From assembly GCF_000154225.1 (NCBI RefSeq), contig NZ_DS264586.1, positions 1,952,527 to 2,016,526 of the forward strand: a stretch of 64,000 bases of DNA, written 5' to 3'. Source of the DNA: Schaalia dentiphila ATCC 17982. Lineage in GTDB: Bacteria > Actinomycetota > Actinomycetes > Actinomycetales > Actinomycetaceae. A program made the translations under genes and the position numbers. Below, piece after piece: positions 34,146-43,344 of the stretch (position 1 is its first letter; every line of letters starts with the position of its first letter). Under the pieces are notes generated by a model. The model was not told the DNA's origin. It made no database searches and was given only the letters and a program-made list of their open reading frames with translations.

Positions 34146-35510
34146 ATGTTGCTTTTCAACGCAGTCGTGCTTTCCGTGATCGTCATGCTGGTCCTCAGCA
34201 TCGCTCGCGTGCACGTCGTCATCTCACTCTTCGTCGCCTCCCTCGTGGGCGGCCTGGTCGCCGGCATGGGCATGTCCGGCACCATGGTCGCATTTCAGGA
34301 CGGCCTGGCCGGAGGCGCGAAGATCGCACTGTCCTACGCCCTGCTCGGCGCGTTCGCCATGTCGGTCGCCCACTCGGGCTTGCCTCGCCTCCTGGCGAAC
34401 TGGATCATCAACAAGCTACGCAACGCCGACGATTCGAATTCGGCGCGCGTCGCCCGTTCCGCCAAGTGGGGCATCCTCGGCGGTGTCCTCGTCATGGGCG
34501 TGATGAGCCAGAACCTCATTCCGATTCACATCGCCTTCATCCCGCTGCTGGTTCCCCCGCTCATCGGCGTCATGAACGAGCTGAAGATGGACCGACGCAT
34601 GGTCGCCTGTGCGATCACCTTCGGCATCGTCACGACCTACATGTTCGTGCCGATCGGTTTCGGTCGTATCTTCCTGAACGACATTCTCTACAAGAACATC
34701 GAGGATGCGGGTCTGCCCGTTGAGGGCGTCGTCAATCCGATGGCCGCCATGGCGATCCCCGCTCTATCGATGGCGGTGGGCTGCTTCATCGCCCTGTTCG
34801 TCTCCTACCGCAAGCCGCGCGAGTACGAGCAGCGGGAGACCGAGTTCAGCACGGGCGACGATAAGCCGGTTAACATGGTGAAGGTGTGGGCGGCCGTCGT
34901 CGCTCTCGTGGCCTGCTTCGTGATCCAGGCGGTCCTGACCAAGATGGATTCCGAGGCCGACCCGCTGCTCGTGGGTGCTCTCGTGGGTCTGTGTCTCATG
35001 CTCGCGATGCGCGTCGTCCCGTGGCAGCAGGCCGACGACGTGTTTAGCGGAGGCATGAAGATGATGAGCCTCATCGGCCTCATCATGATCACCGCACAGG
35101 GCTACGCGTCCGTCCTGAAGGCGTCCGGCCAGATTGAGCCCCTCGTCCAGCAGACCTCCGCGATGTTCAACGGCTCGAAGGCACTGGCTGCCATGATCAT
35201 GCTCGTGGTCGGCCTGATCATCACGATGGGCATCGGCTCGTCCTTCTCGACCCTGCCGATCATTTCGGCGATCTACGTGCCCCTGTGCGTGGCGCTCGGC
35301 TTCTCCCCCATCGCGACCGTGTCGATCATCGGCACCGCTGGCGCGCTGGGCGACGCTGGTTCTCCCGCGTCCGACTCGACGCTTGGCCCGACAGCCGGTC
35401 TGAACATCGACGGTCAGCACGACCACATGCGAGACACGGTCATCCCCGAGTTCATCCACTACAACATTCCGCTGTTGGTCGGTGGCTGGATCGCGGCGAT
35501 GGTCCTCTGA
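34146..35510 (+). CDS. Na+/H+ antiporter family protein (YuiF-like)
   Basis: 454 residues, very hydrophobic with about 11-12 membrane segments. Features of the YuiF/NhaC-like group: MSQNLIPIHIAFIPLLVPPL, MGIGSSFSTLPIISAIYVPL and GDAGSPASDSTLGPTAGLN. Some relatives are proposed to move amino acids or other solutes, so ion specificity is not settled by sequence. The ATG follows AGGAACACTC. It ends at a strong inverted-word terminator. Confidence 0.85.
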   Translation: MLLFNAVVLSVIVMLVLSIARVHVVISLFVASLVGGLVAGMGMSGTMVAFQDGLAGGAKIALSYALLGAFAMSVAHSGLPRLLANWIINKLRNADDSNSARVARSAKWGILGGVLVMGVMSQNLIPIHIAFIPLLVPPLIGVMNELKMDRRMVACAITFGIVTTYMFVPIGFGRIFLNDILYKNIEDAGLPVEGVVNPMAAMAIPALSMAVGCFIALFVSYRKPREYEQRETEFSTGDDKPVNMVKVWAAVVALVACFVIQAVLTKMDSEADPLLVGALVGLCLMLAMRVVPWQQADDVFSGGMKMMSLIGLIMITAQGYASVLKASGQIEPLVQQTSAMFNGSKALAAMIMLVVGLIITMGIGSSFSTLPIISAIYVPLCVALGFSPIATVSIIGTAGALGDAGSPASDSTLGPTAGLNIDGQHDHMRDTVIPEFIHYNIPLLVGGWIAAMVL

Positions 35511-35526
35511 GAGCTCGCCTCGCACC

Positions 35527-35578
35527 AACGAGGCCGGGGCTGGGTTGCACGAACACGTGACCCGGCCCCGGCCTCGTT
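35527..35578. terminator. Long hairpin built from an inverted pair of the ACGAGGCCGGGG word
   Basis: Arms of 19 bases at 35527-35545 and 35560-35578 pair with one mismatch. The core is AACGAGGCCGGGGC / GCCCCGGCCTCGTT. It lies between the convergent antiporter and C39-like peptidase genes. Confidence 0.8.
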
Positions 35579-35599
35579 ATGCGCCCGCGAGCGCGCGAC

Positions 35600-36700
35600 T
35601 CAGCGATGAACAATGATGAACGCCCTGGCACGTTCTTCTTCCTCCCATTGGGCCGACTCCCAGAGCTGTTCGAGCGTGATTACCTCCAGCCAGGTTTCGA
35701 CCCAGGTTTCGCCGAATTGCTCGTCGTTCCAGGGGTCGTGAATCAGCGCATGATCGCCCGAAAGTCCCCACACGTAGATCCAGTGGGGTGTTTGTTCACC
35801 GTTGAGGTCCTCCAGGTCGACGAGCACGATGACACCGTTTCCCTGCTGCACAGCGGCTCGTAGATCCGAGAGGTCCCAGGTTCCGATACGGTCCCGAACC
35901 CCCAGCGCTCGGGCCTCGTCCACGTGCTGGCGGTGGATGGCGCGCCGGGCTGCGGGGGACGCCGCGTGCGCGCGCGTCAGCCCGACGACCGGCCCCTCGT
36001 GGCTGACGATCACCTCGACGCTTTGTCCGCGCCTTGCGAGCGCGGCCGCCAACCCGTAGGGCCCCACCCCAAGGGAGTACGTCGATTCACGCCACAGCTC
36101 CATCTCGTCTCGCAGCCCGTGGCTCACCTCGTCAGGGGCGCATCCGCTCGCGTGCGCAAGGGCCATGAGCGCGCTCGCCGGGCCGCACGTAAAGTCGGTT
36201 TTCTGCCGAACATACGCGGGAATCGCCTGGGGGCGAACGTTCCACCGCACCCATCCGCGCACGCTGGCGTGCCCGTGGTCAGTGTCGTCGTCGATGGACA
36301 GAGGCGAGCCGACCGATCCCGCTGCAAGAAAACCTCGGCATCGAAGCACCTCCTCAAAGAGGGGACCCTCATCGCGCGTCACGGCCTTCACGAGCGGGGC
36401 GTGTGGAACAGCATCGAGAACGGCCTGGATGAGAACCTCCCACGCTCGAGAGGACTCGACGGCGGCTGCCCCAGCGTCGCCACCGTCCAGCAGACACGCA
36501 TCGACGATCATCCGGTGAGCAGAGGTCGTCCGGTGGGCCTCCAGGAGCGCGTGCCCGGAGTATGTCCACAGGGTCGCGGACACCGCCGGCCCCATCGCTG
36601 CCCACCGCGCGGCGTGCGCAGCGGGGATGCCGAGAGCCCTCAGCTGCTCGCGCGCGTTGTCGCCGGGACGGATAGGGGTTGTCGCCAGGGTGGTACTCAT
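35600..36700 (-). CDS. C39-like cysteine peptidase, last gene of a peptide importer operon
   Basis: 366 residues, no signal peptide. From about residue 165, TDFTCGPASALMALAHASG gives the nucleophile cysteine of a peptidase C39-like fold. QTPHWIYVWGLSG gives the histidine, followed by DHALIHDPWND. The first 140 residues are weakly similar to a GNAT acyltransferase fold by pattern only (LIQAVLDAVPHAPLVKAVT, then LFEEVLRCRGF). Fused GNAT/C39-like proteins are known, usually with no proven substrate. The ATG overlaps the upstream ATPase stop by 4 bases, so it is coupled to an oligopeptide ABC importer and may process imported peptides. Confidence 0.75.
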   Translation of the reverse strand: MSTTLATTPIRPGDNAREQLRALGIPAAHAARWAAMGPAVSATLWTYSGHALLEAHRTTSAHRMIVDACLLDGGDAGAAAVESSRAWEVLIQAVLDAVPHAPLVKAVTRDEGPLFEEVLRCRGFLAAGSVGSPLSIDDDTDHGHASVRGWVRWNVRPQAIPAYVRQKTDFTCGPASALMALAHASGCAPDEVSHGLRDEMELWRESTYSLGVGPYGLAAALARRGQSVEVIVSHEGPVVGLTRAHAASPAARRAIHRQHVDEARALGVRDRIGTWDLSDLRAAVQQGNGVIVLVDLEDLNGEQTPHWIYVWGLSGDHALIHDPWNDEQFGETWVETWLEVITLEQLWESAQWEEEERARAFIIVHR

Positions 36701-38253
36701 GCGGACTCCGTTTCTCGCCCGGGCACTGCGCTCAGGAGCTCAGCCGTGTACTCCTCGGAAGGATTGTGCAGGATCTCTTCAGTCGATCCTTCTTCCACAA
36801 CGACGCCGCCTTTCATGATGACGAGGCGGTCGCACATCGCGCGCGCCACCGCGAGGTCGTGGGTGATGAACACGAGAGCAAAACCCTGCTCCGCCTGCAG
36901 GCGCGTCAGCAGGTCCAGGATGGAGGCCTGGACGGACACGTCGAGGGCGGACACCGCCTCGTCGGCGATGAGGACGCGCGGACGCGTCGCCAGCGCACGC
37001 GCGATCGCCACACGCTGGCGTTCACCGCCCGAGAGGCGGGAGGGTCGCCGCTTCGCGTACTCGGCCGGAAGTTCTACTGCGGCGAGCAGCTCGGCCACAT
37101 CGCTGGCCGGACGACCCGCGACGGAAGCCGCCTCGGCGAGCGTCTGCCCGATGGTTCGCGCCGGATTGAGAGCCGAATAGGGATTCTGGAAGACGATGCC
37201 GACAGCCGGTCCTCGATCGGCCTGCGCGTTCACGTGGACGGTTCCCGAGTCGGCGTGTTCCAGCCCGACGATGATGCGCGCGAGCGTTGTCTTGCCCGAG
37301 CCGGACTCACCGACGATGCCGATGGATTCTCCCTGCGCGATCTCCAGGGAGACGTCCATGAGGGCGACGTGCAAGTCCTTGCGAGAACGGAACACCTTGG
37401 TCAGGTCGCGCACCTCGACGATAGTCTCCGCACCAGCGGGCGTGGACTTCCCTTCGCGCGGGTTCGGTCCATCGATGCGTGGTTCGGCGTCCGACAGACG
37501 CTTCGTGTACTCGTGACGCGGCGAGGCCAGAACCTCATTGACCGGTCCTTCTTCGACGATCTGGCCGTCCTTCATGACGATGACGTCGTCGCCGAATTGA
37601 CGCGCGAGCCCCAGGTCGTGGGTGACCAGCACCAGCGTCATGGCGCGCTCGTCACGCAGGCGCGTCAGCAGAGTGAGGATGTCGCGCTGCGTCGTGACGT
37701 CCAGGGCTGTCGTCGGTTCGTCGGCGATAAGGACGCGCGGCTCAGAGTCGAGCGCCGACGCAATGGCGACGCGCTGACGCATACCGCCCGAGAGTTCGTG
37801 CGGGTACGAGCGAGCGACACGTGCGTCGAGGCCGACATCGGCCAGGAGCTCACGCGAACGCTGGGCGCGCTCGGAGCGCCTGCCGGTGCGCGCCGCCGTG
37901 ATTTGCTCTCCGCACGGGAGCGTCGGCGCGAGCGACGTGAACGGATCCTGCGGCAACCAGACGATGCCTCCCCCGCGCTGCTTCTTCAAACGCCCCTGAT
38001 CCGCCGCCAGGTCGAAGGTCTCTCCTCCCAGCGTCACCGTTCCGCTGGCGACAAGCGCCGAGGGGGTCAGTGCGCACAGCGTCCGCGCGAGCATCGACTT
38101 TCCCGCGCCGGACTCTCCGACGATGACGAGGGTGCGACCGGATCGTGCGCTCACGCTGACGTCGTCGACGATCAGGGCTCCGGAGCGGTCGGTGACGCTC
38201 ACACGCGAGGCCACGAGGCCGTCGCTGCGCTCACGTGTCGTCGCGGTGCTCAT
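36697..38253 (-). CDS. Oligopeptide ABC importer, two ATPase domains fused in one chain
   Basis: 518 residues with two complete ATPase domains. The first has VGESGAGKS, LSGGMRQR and VLIADEPTTALD. The second has VGESGSGKT, LSGGERQR and VLIADEAVSALD. Most peptide importers use two separate genes (DppD and DppF types), so this is a fused form, also known in other bacteria. In the second Walker B the residue after ADE is Ala instead of Pro, a common variant. It overlaps the permease gene upstream and the C39-like gene downstream by 4 bases each. Confidence 0.92.
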   Translation of the reverse strand: MSTATTRERSDGLVASRVSVTDRSGALIVDDVSVSARSGRTLVIVGESGAGKSMLARTLCALTPSALVASGTVTLGGETFDLAADQGRLKKQRGGGIVWLPQDPFTSLAPTLPCGEQITAARTGRRSERAQRSRELLADVGLDARVARSYPHELSGGMRQRVAIASALDSEPRVLIADEPTTALDVTTQRDILTLLTRLRDERAMTLVLVTHDLGLARQFGDDVIVMKDGQIVEEGPVNEVLASPRHEYTKRLSDAEPRIDGPNPREGKSTPAGAETIVEVRDLTKVFRSRKDLHVALMDVSLEIAQGESIGIVGESGSGKTTLARIIVGLEHADSGTVHVNAQADRGPAVGIVFQNPYSALNPARTIGQTLAEAASVAGRPASDVAELLAAVELPAEYAKRRPSRLSGGERQRVAIARALATRPRVLIADEAVSALDVSVQASILDLLTRLQAEQGFALVFITHDLAVARAMCDRLVIMKGGVVVEEGSTEEILHNPSEEYTAELLSAVPGRETESA

Positions 38254-39107
38254 AGGTCACGCTCCTTGCGCTCAGCAAACCAATCACCGGCAATGTTGAT
38301 CGCTGTGGCCGTCACGATGATCGCGAGGCCGGCGGCTACTGACGCGGCGGGGTTTTGGGCGAGGAGGGCTCGTCCGTCCGCGAGTTGGCGCCCCCAGTCG
38401 GCATCCTGCGCCCCGACGCCGAGGCCCAGGTAGGACAGTCCAGACAGGGACACGAGCGCGAACGCGATGTTGACGAAAAGGTTCGCCCACACGATCGGCG
38501 TGATGTTCGGCAGGATATGGACAGTGAGGATGCGAGGGCCGGACAGGCCCAGGACGCGCGTGGCCTCAATGTAGGGCTGAGGCTTCTGAGCGAGTGTCGC
38601 CGCGCGGATCATGCGAATATCCGAGGGAGCGAACAGCACGATGAGCACGCCGACCGTCACCCAATAGCTGCCACCAATCACACCGGCGACGACGATCGCG
38701 AGGAGCGTGACGGGAAGCGACAGGAGCACCTCACACGAGCGAGACACGCAGGCATCCCACAGCCCACCGCGCCACGCCGCGCTCATTCCGAAAATGAGTC
38801 CGGCAACCATCGAGCCCACGGCGATCACGATCGGCCCGATGATCGCGGAGCGTGCGCCGGCAACCGTCAGGGCGAGGACATCACGCCCGACCTTATCCGT
38901 GCCCAGCAGGTGACCGGGGGTGCCCGCAGGACTCACCCCCAGTGCCAGGTTCTGGTCCAGCGCGCCGGGAACCAGCACGGACGGGACAATCACGCAGATC
39001 GCGACAGCGACAAGCACCACCACGGACAGGACCACCGAGCCGGGGATCTTGCGCGCGGAGGAGCCAATGCCTCGTCCCAGGGTGCGCGGAGAAAACGACA
39101 GCGTCAT
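38250..39107 (-). CDS. Oligopeptide ABC importer permease (DppC type)
   Basis: 285 residues. About six membrane segments. The N-terminal part contains HLLGTDKVGRDVLAL, typical of DppC/OppC. The ATPase-contact loop is EATRVLGLSGPRILTVHILPN. The start is placed at the ATG at 39105-39107, six bases after GGAGGGG. A GTG one codon earlier is possible and would overlap the DppB-type stop. It contacts the fused ATPase encoded next. Confidence 0.92.
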   Translation of the reverse strand: MTLSFSPRTLGRGIGSSARKIPGSVVLSVVVLVAVAICVIVPSVLVPGALDQNLALGVSPAGTPGHLLGTDKVGRDVLALTVAGARSAIIGPIVIAVGSMVAGLIFGMSAAWRGGLWDACVSRSCEVLLSLPVTLLAIVVAGVIGGSYWVTVGVLIVLFAPSDIRMIRAATLAQKPQPYIEATRVLGLSGPRILTVHILPNITPIVWANLFVNIAFALVSLSGLSYLGLGVGAQDADWGRQLADGRALLAQNPAASVAAGLAIIVTATAINIAGDWFAERKERDL

Positions 39108-40057
39108 CACGCTCCCCTCCCCTTACCAATCGTCTGACGTGGATCAACCGCAAACGCGGCCACGTCAACGATCAGCGTGACGACGATGATGACGAACGCG
39201 ACCAGTAGAGCGATCGCCTGCACGACGGGAACGTCCTTGTAGGTGATGGAGTCGGCGAGGAGCTGTCCGAGGCCGGGCAGGGAGAACGCCTCCTCGACGA
39301 GCACCGTGGACCCGAAGAGAGTCCCCAGAATCAGGCCCGCCGAGGTGATGATCGGCAGCGCCGCTCCCCGCACGTACATGGCCGTGATACGCCTGTGTGG
39401 CACTCCCCGCGAGCGCGCGAAGGTCACGTAGTCCTGGCTGAGCTCGGCGCCGACGGCCGCGCGGGTGATGCGCACGAGCATCGCGCCGATTCCGGTCGCG
39501 AGGGCGATCGCAGGCAGGGTGAGGTGCCACAGGGTGTCGACGAGGCCGGTGCCTTCACCGAAGACGGGGAACCAGCCGAGCATGAGGCCGAAGACGTAAA
39601 GGAGGACGAGGCCAAGGGCGAATCCGGGTGCGGATACGCCGACGACCGACCAGCCGACGATTGTGCGGTCGACCCAGGATCCACGGCGCCGTGCCGCTGC
39701 GATCCCCAGGGGGACGCCGACGGCGACGGCGAGGATAAATGCGCCGACGGTAAGCCAGGCGGTCAGTGACACGCGCGAGGCGAGCACGTCGGTGACGGGC
39801 GTTGCGGAGCGCACCGAGTCCCCGAAGTCACCGGTGAGGGCGCGGGTCAGCCAGTGCCAATAGCGCACGACGAGGGGCTCGTCCAGGCCGTAACGCGCGG
39901 TCACGGCCTGGCGAACCTCGGGGGTCAGGCGCCTCGTGCCCACCAGGATCTTCACGGGGTCTCCGGGTACCAGGTACAGGAGAGAGAAGACCAGGAAGGA
40001 CAAGAGCGTGAGCACCACTGCCACGCCTGCGAGGCGGCGGAGGATGTAGGGCAGCAT
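39107..40057 (-). CDS. Oligopeptide ABC importer permease (DppB type)
   Basis: 316 residues, six membrane segments. MLPYILRRLAGVAVVLTLLS and LVYLVPGDP-like LLYLVPGDPVKIL are the DppB/OppB N-terminus. The coupling loop is FARSRGVPHRRITAMYVRGA, and FSLPGLGQLLADSI is near the C-terminus. The ATG follows the stop of the binding-protein gene without any gap (TAA then ATG), consistent with coupled translation. Confidence 0.93.
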   Translation of the reverse strand: MLPYILRRLAGVAVVLTLLSFLVFSLLYLVPGDPVKILVGTRRLTPEVRQAVTARYGLDEPLVVRYWHWLTRALTGDFGDSVRSATPVTDVLASRVSLTAWLTVGAFILAVAVGVPLGIAAARRRGSWVDRTIVGWSVVGVSAPGFALGLVLLYVFGLMLGWFPVFGEGTGLVDTLWHLTLPAIALATGIGAMLVRITRAAVGAELSQDYVTFARSRGVPHRRITAMYVRGAALPIITSAGLILGTLFGSTVLVEEAFSLPGLGQLLADSITYKDVPVVQAIALLVAFVIIVVTLIVDVAAFAVDPRQTIGKGRGA

Positions 40058-41647
40058 TTACTTGGCCAGCTCCAGGGAGGAGGCCCACGGAGTCATGAAG
40101 AAGTAGGGCGTGTATTCCGTTGGTGTGACGCGCGAGGAGAAGGCCGTCGATGTCTTGCCCCACCACAGCGGCGAGTAGATCGTGTTCTCCTGAGCGATAC
40201 GCTCGGCTTCGACGATGTCGGTGACGCGCTTGCCGGGGTCGGTCTGGGTGGCCTGGGAGGCGATCAGCCCCTGAACCTGCGCGTTCTCGTAGCGCGCGGG
40301 ATTGTCGGGGCCGAGCAGCCACCCGGCCACCTCACCCGGGTCGCCGGTCGTGGAGGTGTAGCTCATGTAGGACAGGCCGTAGGTGCCGCTGCCGACCTCG
40401 GAGATCCATTCTTCGATGGGCTTGGAGGTGACGGTGAGGTTGATGCCGATCTGTTTGAGGTTGTCGGCGATCGCGAGGGCCGCGGAACCCAGGTCCGGGA
40501 TTGACGAGGGGTAGGTCAGCTCGGCGTCAAAGCCACCGGGTACCTTGGACTGGGCGAGTTCGGCGCGCGCGGCGTCGAGATCAAAGGAGTCGATGGGCAG
40601 GCCCGCCTGGGCGTCCGCTGCGGCCTGCTCGCCGATCTCGCTGCCCAGCTGGTCCGGCGGCTCGATGCCCGTCGCGACCGTCGCCTGGCCCTTGAGGATC
40701 GAGGAGACGATGGTGGAGCGGTCGACCGCATGGGCGATGGCCTTGCGCACGTGGATGTCGTCGAAGGGCTCGATGTTCTGGTCGAAGGTGAGGCCCACGT
40801 AGGAGCGATCCGACTCGGTCAGGACGCTCACGCCGTTAATGCCCTGGAACTGCGACACCTGGTCGATGGGCAGCTGGGTGGAGATGTCGATCGTTCCGTT
40901 CTTTTGCGCGAGGAAGCGCGCGTTCTCGTCGGAGAAGAAGTCGAACTCGATGGTCTGGGCAGACGTGTCGCCGCCCCACCAGGTACCGCTCTTTTCGAAG
41001 ACGGCCTTGGAGTCGGGCTGGAAGGACACGGCCTTGTAGGGGCCTGTTCCCATGATGAGGTCGGCCGAGGAGCCGTAGGAGGCGGCCGCCTCGTAGAAGG
41101 ACTTTTCGGTGATCCACAGTCCGCCGTTCGCGGTGACCGTCCACCCGAAGTTGACGGCGGGTGCGGGCAGGGTGATCGTGATCTGGTTGTCGCCGCTTTG
41201 CTCGGCCTGGACGCCGGCGGGCCAGTAGACCGCGGAGGACGGGGACTTGTCGGGGTCCTTGGCGATGTCGATAGAGAAGAGGACGTCGTCGATGGTGACC
41301 GGGTTCCCGTCCTGGAAGAGGGCGTCGGGGCGGATGTCGAAGACCCACGTCTGGGCGTCGTCAGTGTGATAGGCGGAGGCAATCGCGGGGATCAGCTGAC
41401 CGTCCTTGCCCACGGCCAGGAGGCCTTCGGAGACGACCTGCGCGACGTAGTAGTTGATGATGCCGGTTTCGTGGGCGGTGTCCAGCGTGGACAGGGAGCC
41501 GGGCAGGCCCACCGCGATGGTCCCCTCGCGGGAGGCCGACTGGGCCGCGCCGCCGCCGGATGGAGCACAGGCCGCGAGGGTCGCACACATCATGGCAGCG
41601 ACGGAGGCGAGGGTGGCTGCTGTTCGTGGGATGCGTGCGATGTGCAT
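40058..41647 (-). CDS. Oligopeptide-binding lipoprotein, SBP family 5
   Basis: 529 residues; extracellular solute-binding lipoprotein that feeds the importer encoded downstream. Signal peptide with lipobox LAAC at about residue 27. Family features include DPDKSPSSAVYWPAG, IMGTGPYKAVSFQPDS and the late RVTDIVEAERIAQEN. First gene of a five-gene operon: binding protein, two permeases, fused ATPase, C39-like peptidase. The ATG follows AAGGAGACACC. Substrate (dipeptide, longer peptide, nickel or other) cannot be settled. Confidence 0.92.
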   Translation of the reverse strand: MHIARIPRTAATLASVAAMMCATLAACAPSGGGAAQSASREGTIAVGLPGSLSTLDTAHETGIINYYVAQVVSEGLLAVGKDGQLIPAIASAYHTDDAQTWVFDIRPDALFQDGNPVTIDDVLFSIDIAKDPDKSPSSAVYWPAGVQAEQSGDNQITITLPAPAVNFGWTVTANGGLWITEKSFYEAAASYGSSADLIMGTGPYKAVSFQPDSKAVFEKSGTWWGGDTSAQTIEFDFFSDENARFLAQKNGTIDISTQLPIDQVSQFQGINGVSVLTESDRSYVGLTFDQNIEPFDDIHVRKAIAHAVDRSTIVSSILKGQATVATGIEPPDQLGSEIGEQAAADAQAGLPIDSFDLDAARAELAQSKVPGGFDAELTYPSSIPDLGSAALAIADNLKQIGINLTVTSKPIEEWISEVGSGTYGLSYMSYTSTTGDPGEVAGWLLGPDNPARYENAQVQGLIASQATQTDPGKRVTDIVEAERIAQENTIYSPLWWGKTSTAFSSRVTPTEYTPYFFMTPWASSLELAK

Positions 41648-41764
41648 CGGTGTCTCCTTGTGTTAGGTGTTGGCGGTAGTGCCGACATCTACGGTATGCA
41701 CAGGAGAAACAGCGGGAGAAGGATCCTCGTCAGGCGGTCATTTGTAACACCGGTTGATTATGTG

Positions 41765-43120
41765 TCACACATCTGTCAGGTACGAGGTCACGACCTCGTG
41801 GAGGACCTCGGCGGTCGCGCGCACGTCCGCCAGTGCGATGTGTTCGTCGTGCGCGTGCAGCTGTGAGTACACCTGTCCGAGGCTCGCACCGCTATCCACG
41901 GCCCCGAAGCCATACCCGATACCGCCAAGCCGACGGGCGACGCGCAGGTCGGATCCGCCGGGGAAGAGCACGGGGACGACGCACGTGCCCGGGTAGCGTC
42001 GCTTCAGCGCCGCTTCGATCACCCGGTACAGGTCGGTGTCGATCGACGAGGCCGTGGCGGCCTCACTCAGGAGGCGTTCGATGGTCACGTGCTCGGCGAG
42101 GTCGCCGAGGGCCGCCGCAATGGCGGCGTCCACGTCATCGTCGTTAACGCCGGGCAGCGTGCGGATGTCCAGCTCGAGGGTGGCGTGGGAGGGCATGACG
42201 TTGATGGGCCCGCCCGAATGAGCGACCGTCTGGGCGACGGTCACGTGGGAGATCGCGTGGGCGAACGCCGCCAGGTCCTCGAACTCGGAGTAGTCGCCCT
42301 CGTAGGTACCGTTGATGAGACTCGTTTCGGTCGTTTCATCGAACTCGAAGGCGCGCACGAAGCCCGCCCAAACCTCGTCCGTGGCGGTGGGCCAGCGGGC
42401 GGCGGACAGCGCCGCGCTCACCTGGGCGAGCCGCTCGACGGCGCTCGTACGTCCCAGCGGAACAGAGCCATGGCCGGCGTCGCCCCGGATGTGCAGGCGG
42501 CGCTGGGCGGCGCCCTTTTCGCCGACGACCACGACGACGCTGTCCCCTCCCCTGCGCCCGAAGATGTGCGCCCCTCCCATTTCGGACAGGGCAGCGTCCC
42601 ACGGCAGGGCGTCCGGCCGCTTCTCGCCGATCCACGGGACGCCAAGCCCTCCTCGGGCTTCCTCGTCGGCGGCGGCCACGAACACCAGGGAACGCGCGAG
42701 AGGCGCGCCTTCCTGGGCGCGGCGCGCAACCTCGCGGGTTACGACGGCCATCGCTGCGGTCAGGTGGAGCATGTCGACGGTGCCGCGCCCCCACATGACG
42801 TCATCCTCGATCTGCGCGCCGAAAGGATCGCGCGTCCACTTGGCCGTATCCACGGGCACGACGTCCGTGTGCCCGAGGAGGGTCAGCGGCGTGCCAGGGC
42901 TGCGCGGATCCGCGCCCTCGACCGTGACGACGAGCGAGGTGCGCCCCGGGTGCGGGGTGAGCCGCTCGATTGACACGGGCAGGCCCACGAAGAACTCTTC
43001 GAGACGGTCAGCGGCGCGCTCTTCTCCGCCCGAGTCGGCGGTCAAGTCGTTGACGCAGCCCAAGCGCACGAGGCGCGCCAACAGGTCGACGGTCTGCTCA
43101 CCCAGCGATTGCGTCCTCAC
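41765..43120 (-). CDS. M20 family metallo-hydrolase (ArgE/DapE/CPG2-type)
   Basis: 451 residues from the GTG at 43118-43120, which follows GGAAGGGGATC. The open frame extends upstream without conserved sequence. Zinc ligands: LLGHTDVVPVD, WGRGTVDML and AADEEARGG. The dimerisation domain is in the middle (RIHGDAGHGS-like RGDAGHGSVP), with a C-terminal HAHDEHI histidine. Known members cleave peptides or N-acyl amino acids; substrate unknown here. Next to the peptide importer but separately transcribed, since 117 bases and the importer promoter lie between them. Confidence 0.9.
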   Translation of the reverse strand: MRTQSLGEQTVDLLARLVRLGCVNDLTADSGGEERAADRLEEFFVGLPVSIERLTPHPGRTSLVVTVEGADPRSPGTPLTLLGHTDVVPVDTAKWTRDPFGAQIEDDVMWGRGTVDMLHLTAAMAVVTREVARRAQEGAPLARSLVFVAAADEEARGGLGVPWIGEKRPDALPWDAALSEMGGAHIFGRRGGDSVVVVVGEKGAAQRRLHIRGDAGHGSVPLGRTSAVERLAQVSAALSAARWPTATDEVWAGFVRAFEFDETTETSLINGTYEGDYSEFEDLAAFAHAISHVTVAQTVAHSGGPINVMPSHATLELDIRTLPGVNDDDVDAAIAAALGDLAEHVTIERLLSEAATASSIDTDLYRVIEAALKRRYPGTCVVPVLFPGGSDLRVARRLGGIGYGFGAVDSGASLGQVYSQLHAHDEHIALADVRATAEVLHEVVTSYLTDV

Positions 43121-43344
43121 GATGATCCCCTTCCCAGCGGGGGCCTCGTCCCAGCTCCCACGTCTGACACCACGGTATCCCCACGCGCTCACGTTCACCC
43201 GACCGCGCCACGAGAGGAACTTTTGTAACGGCGCATGTGAGCGACGCGCCGGGAGCTCACAGGCCCAGCATTGGACCGAAATGCATGAGGAAACGTAGGC
43301 TAGTGAGGCACACAGTCCACGACTCGGATGGAGACAACTCAATT

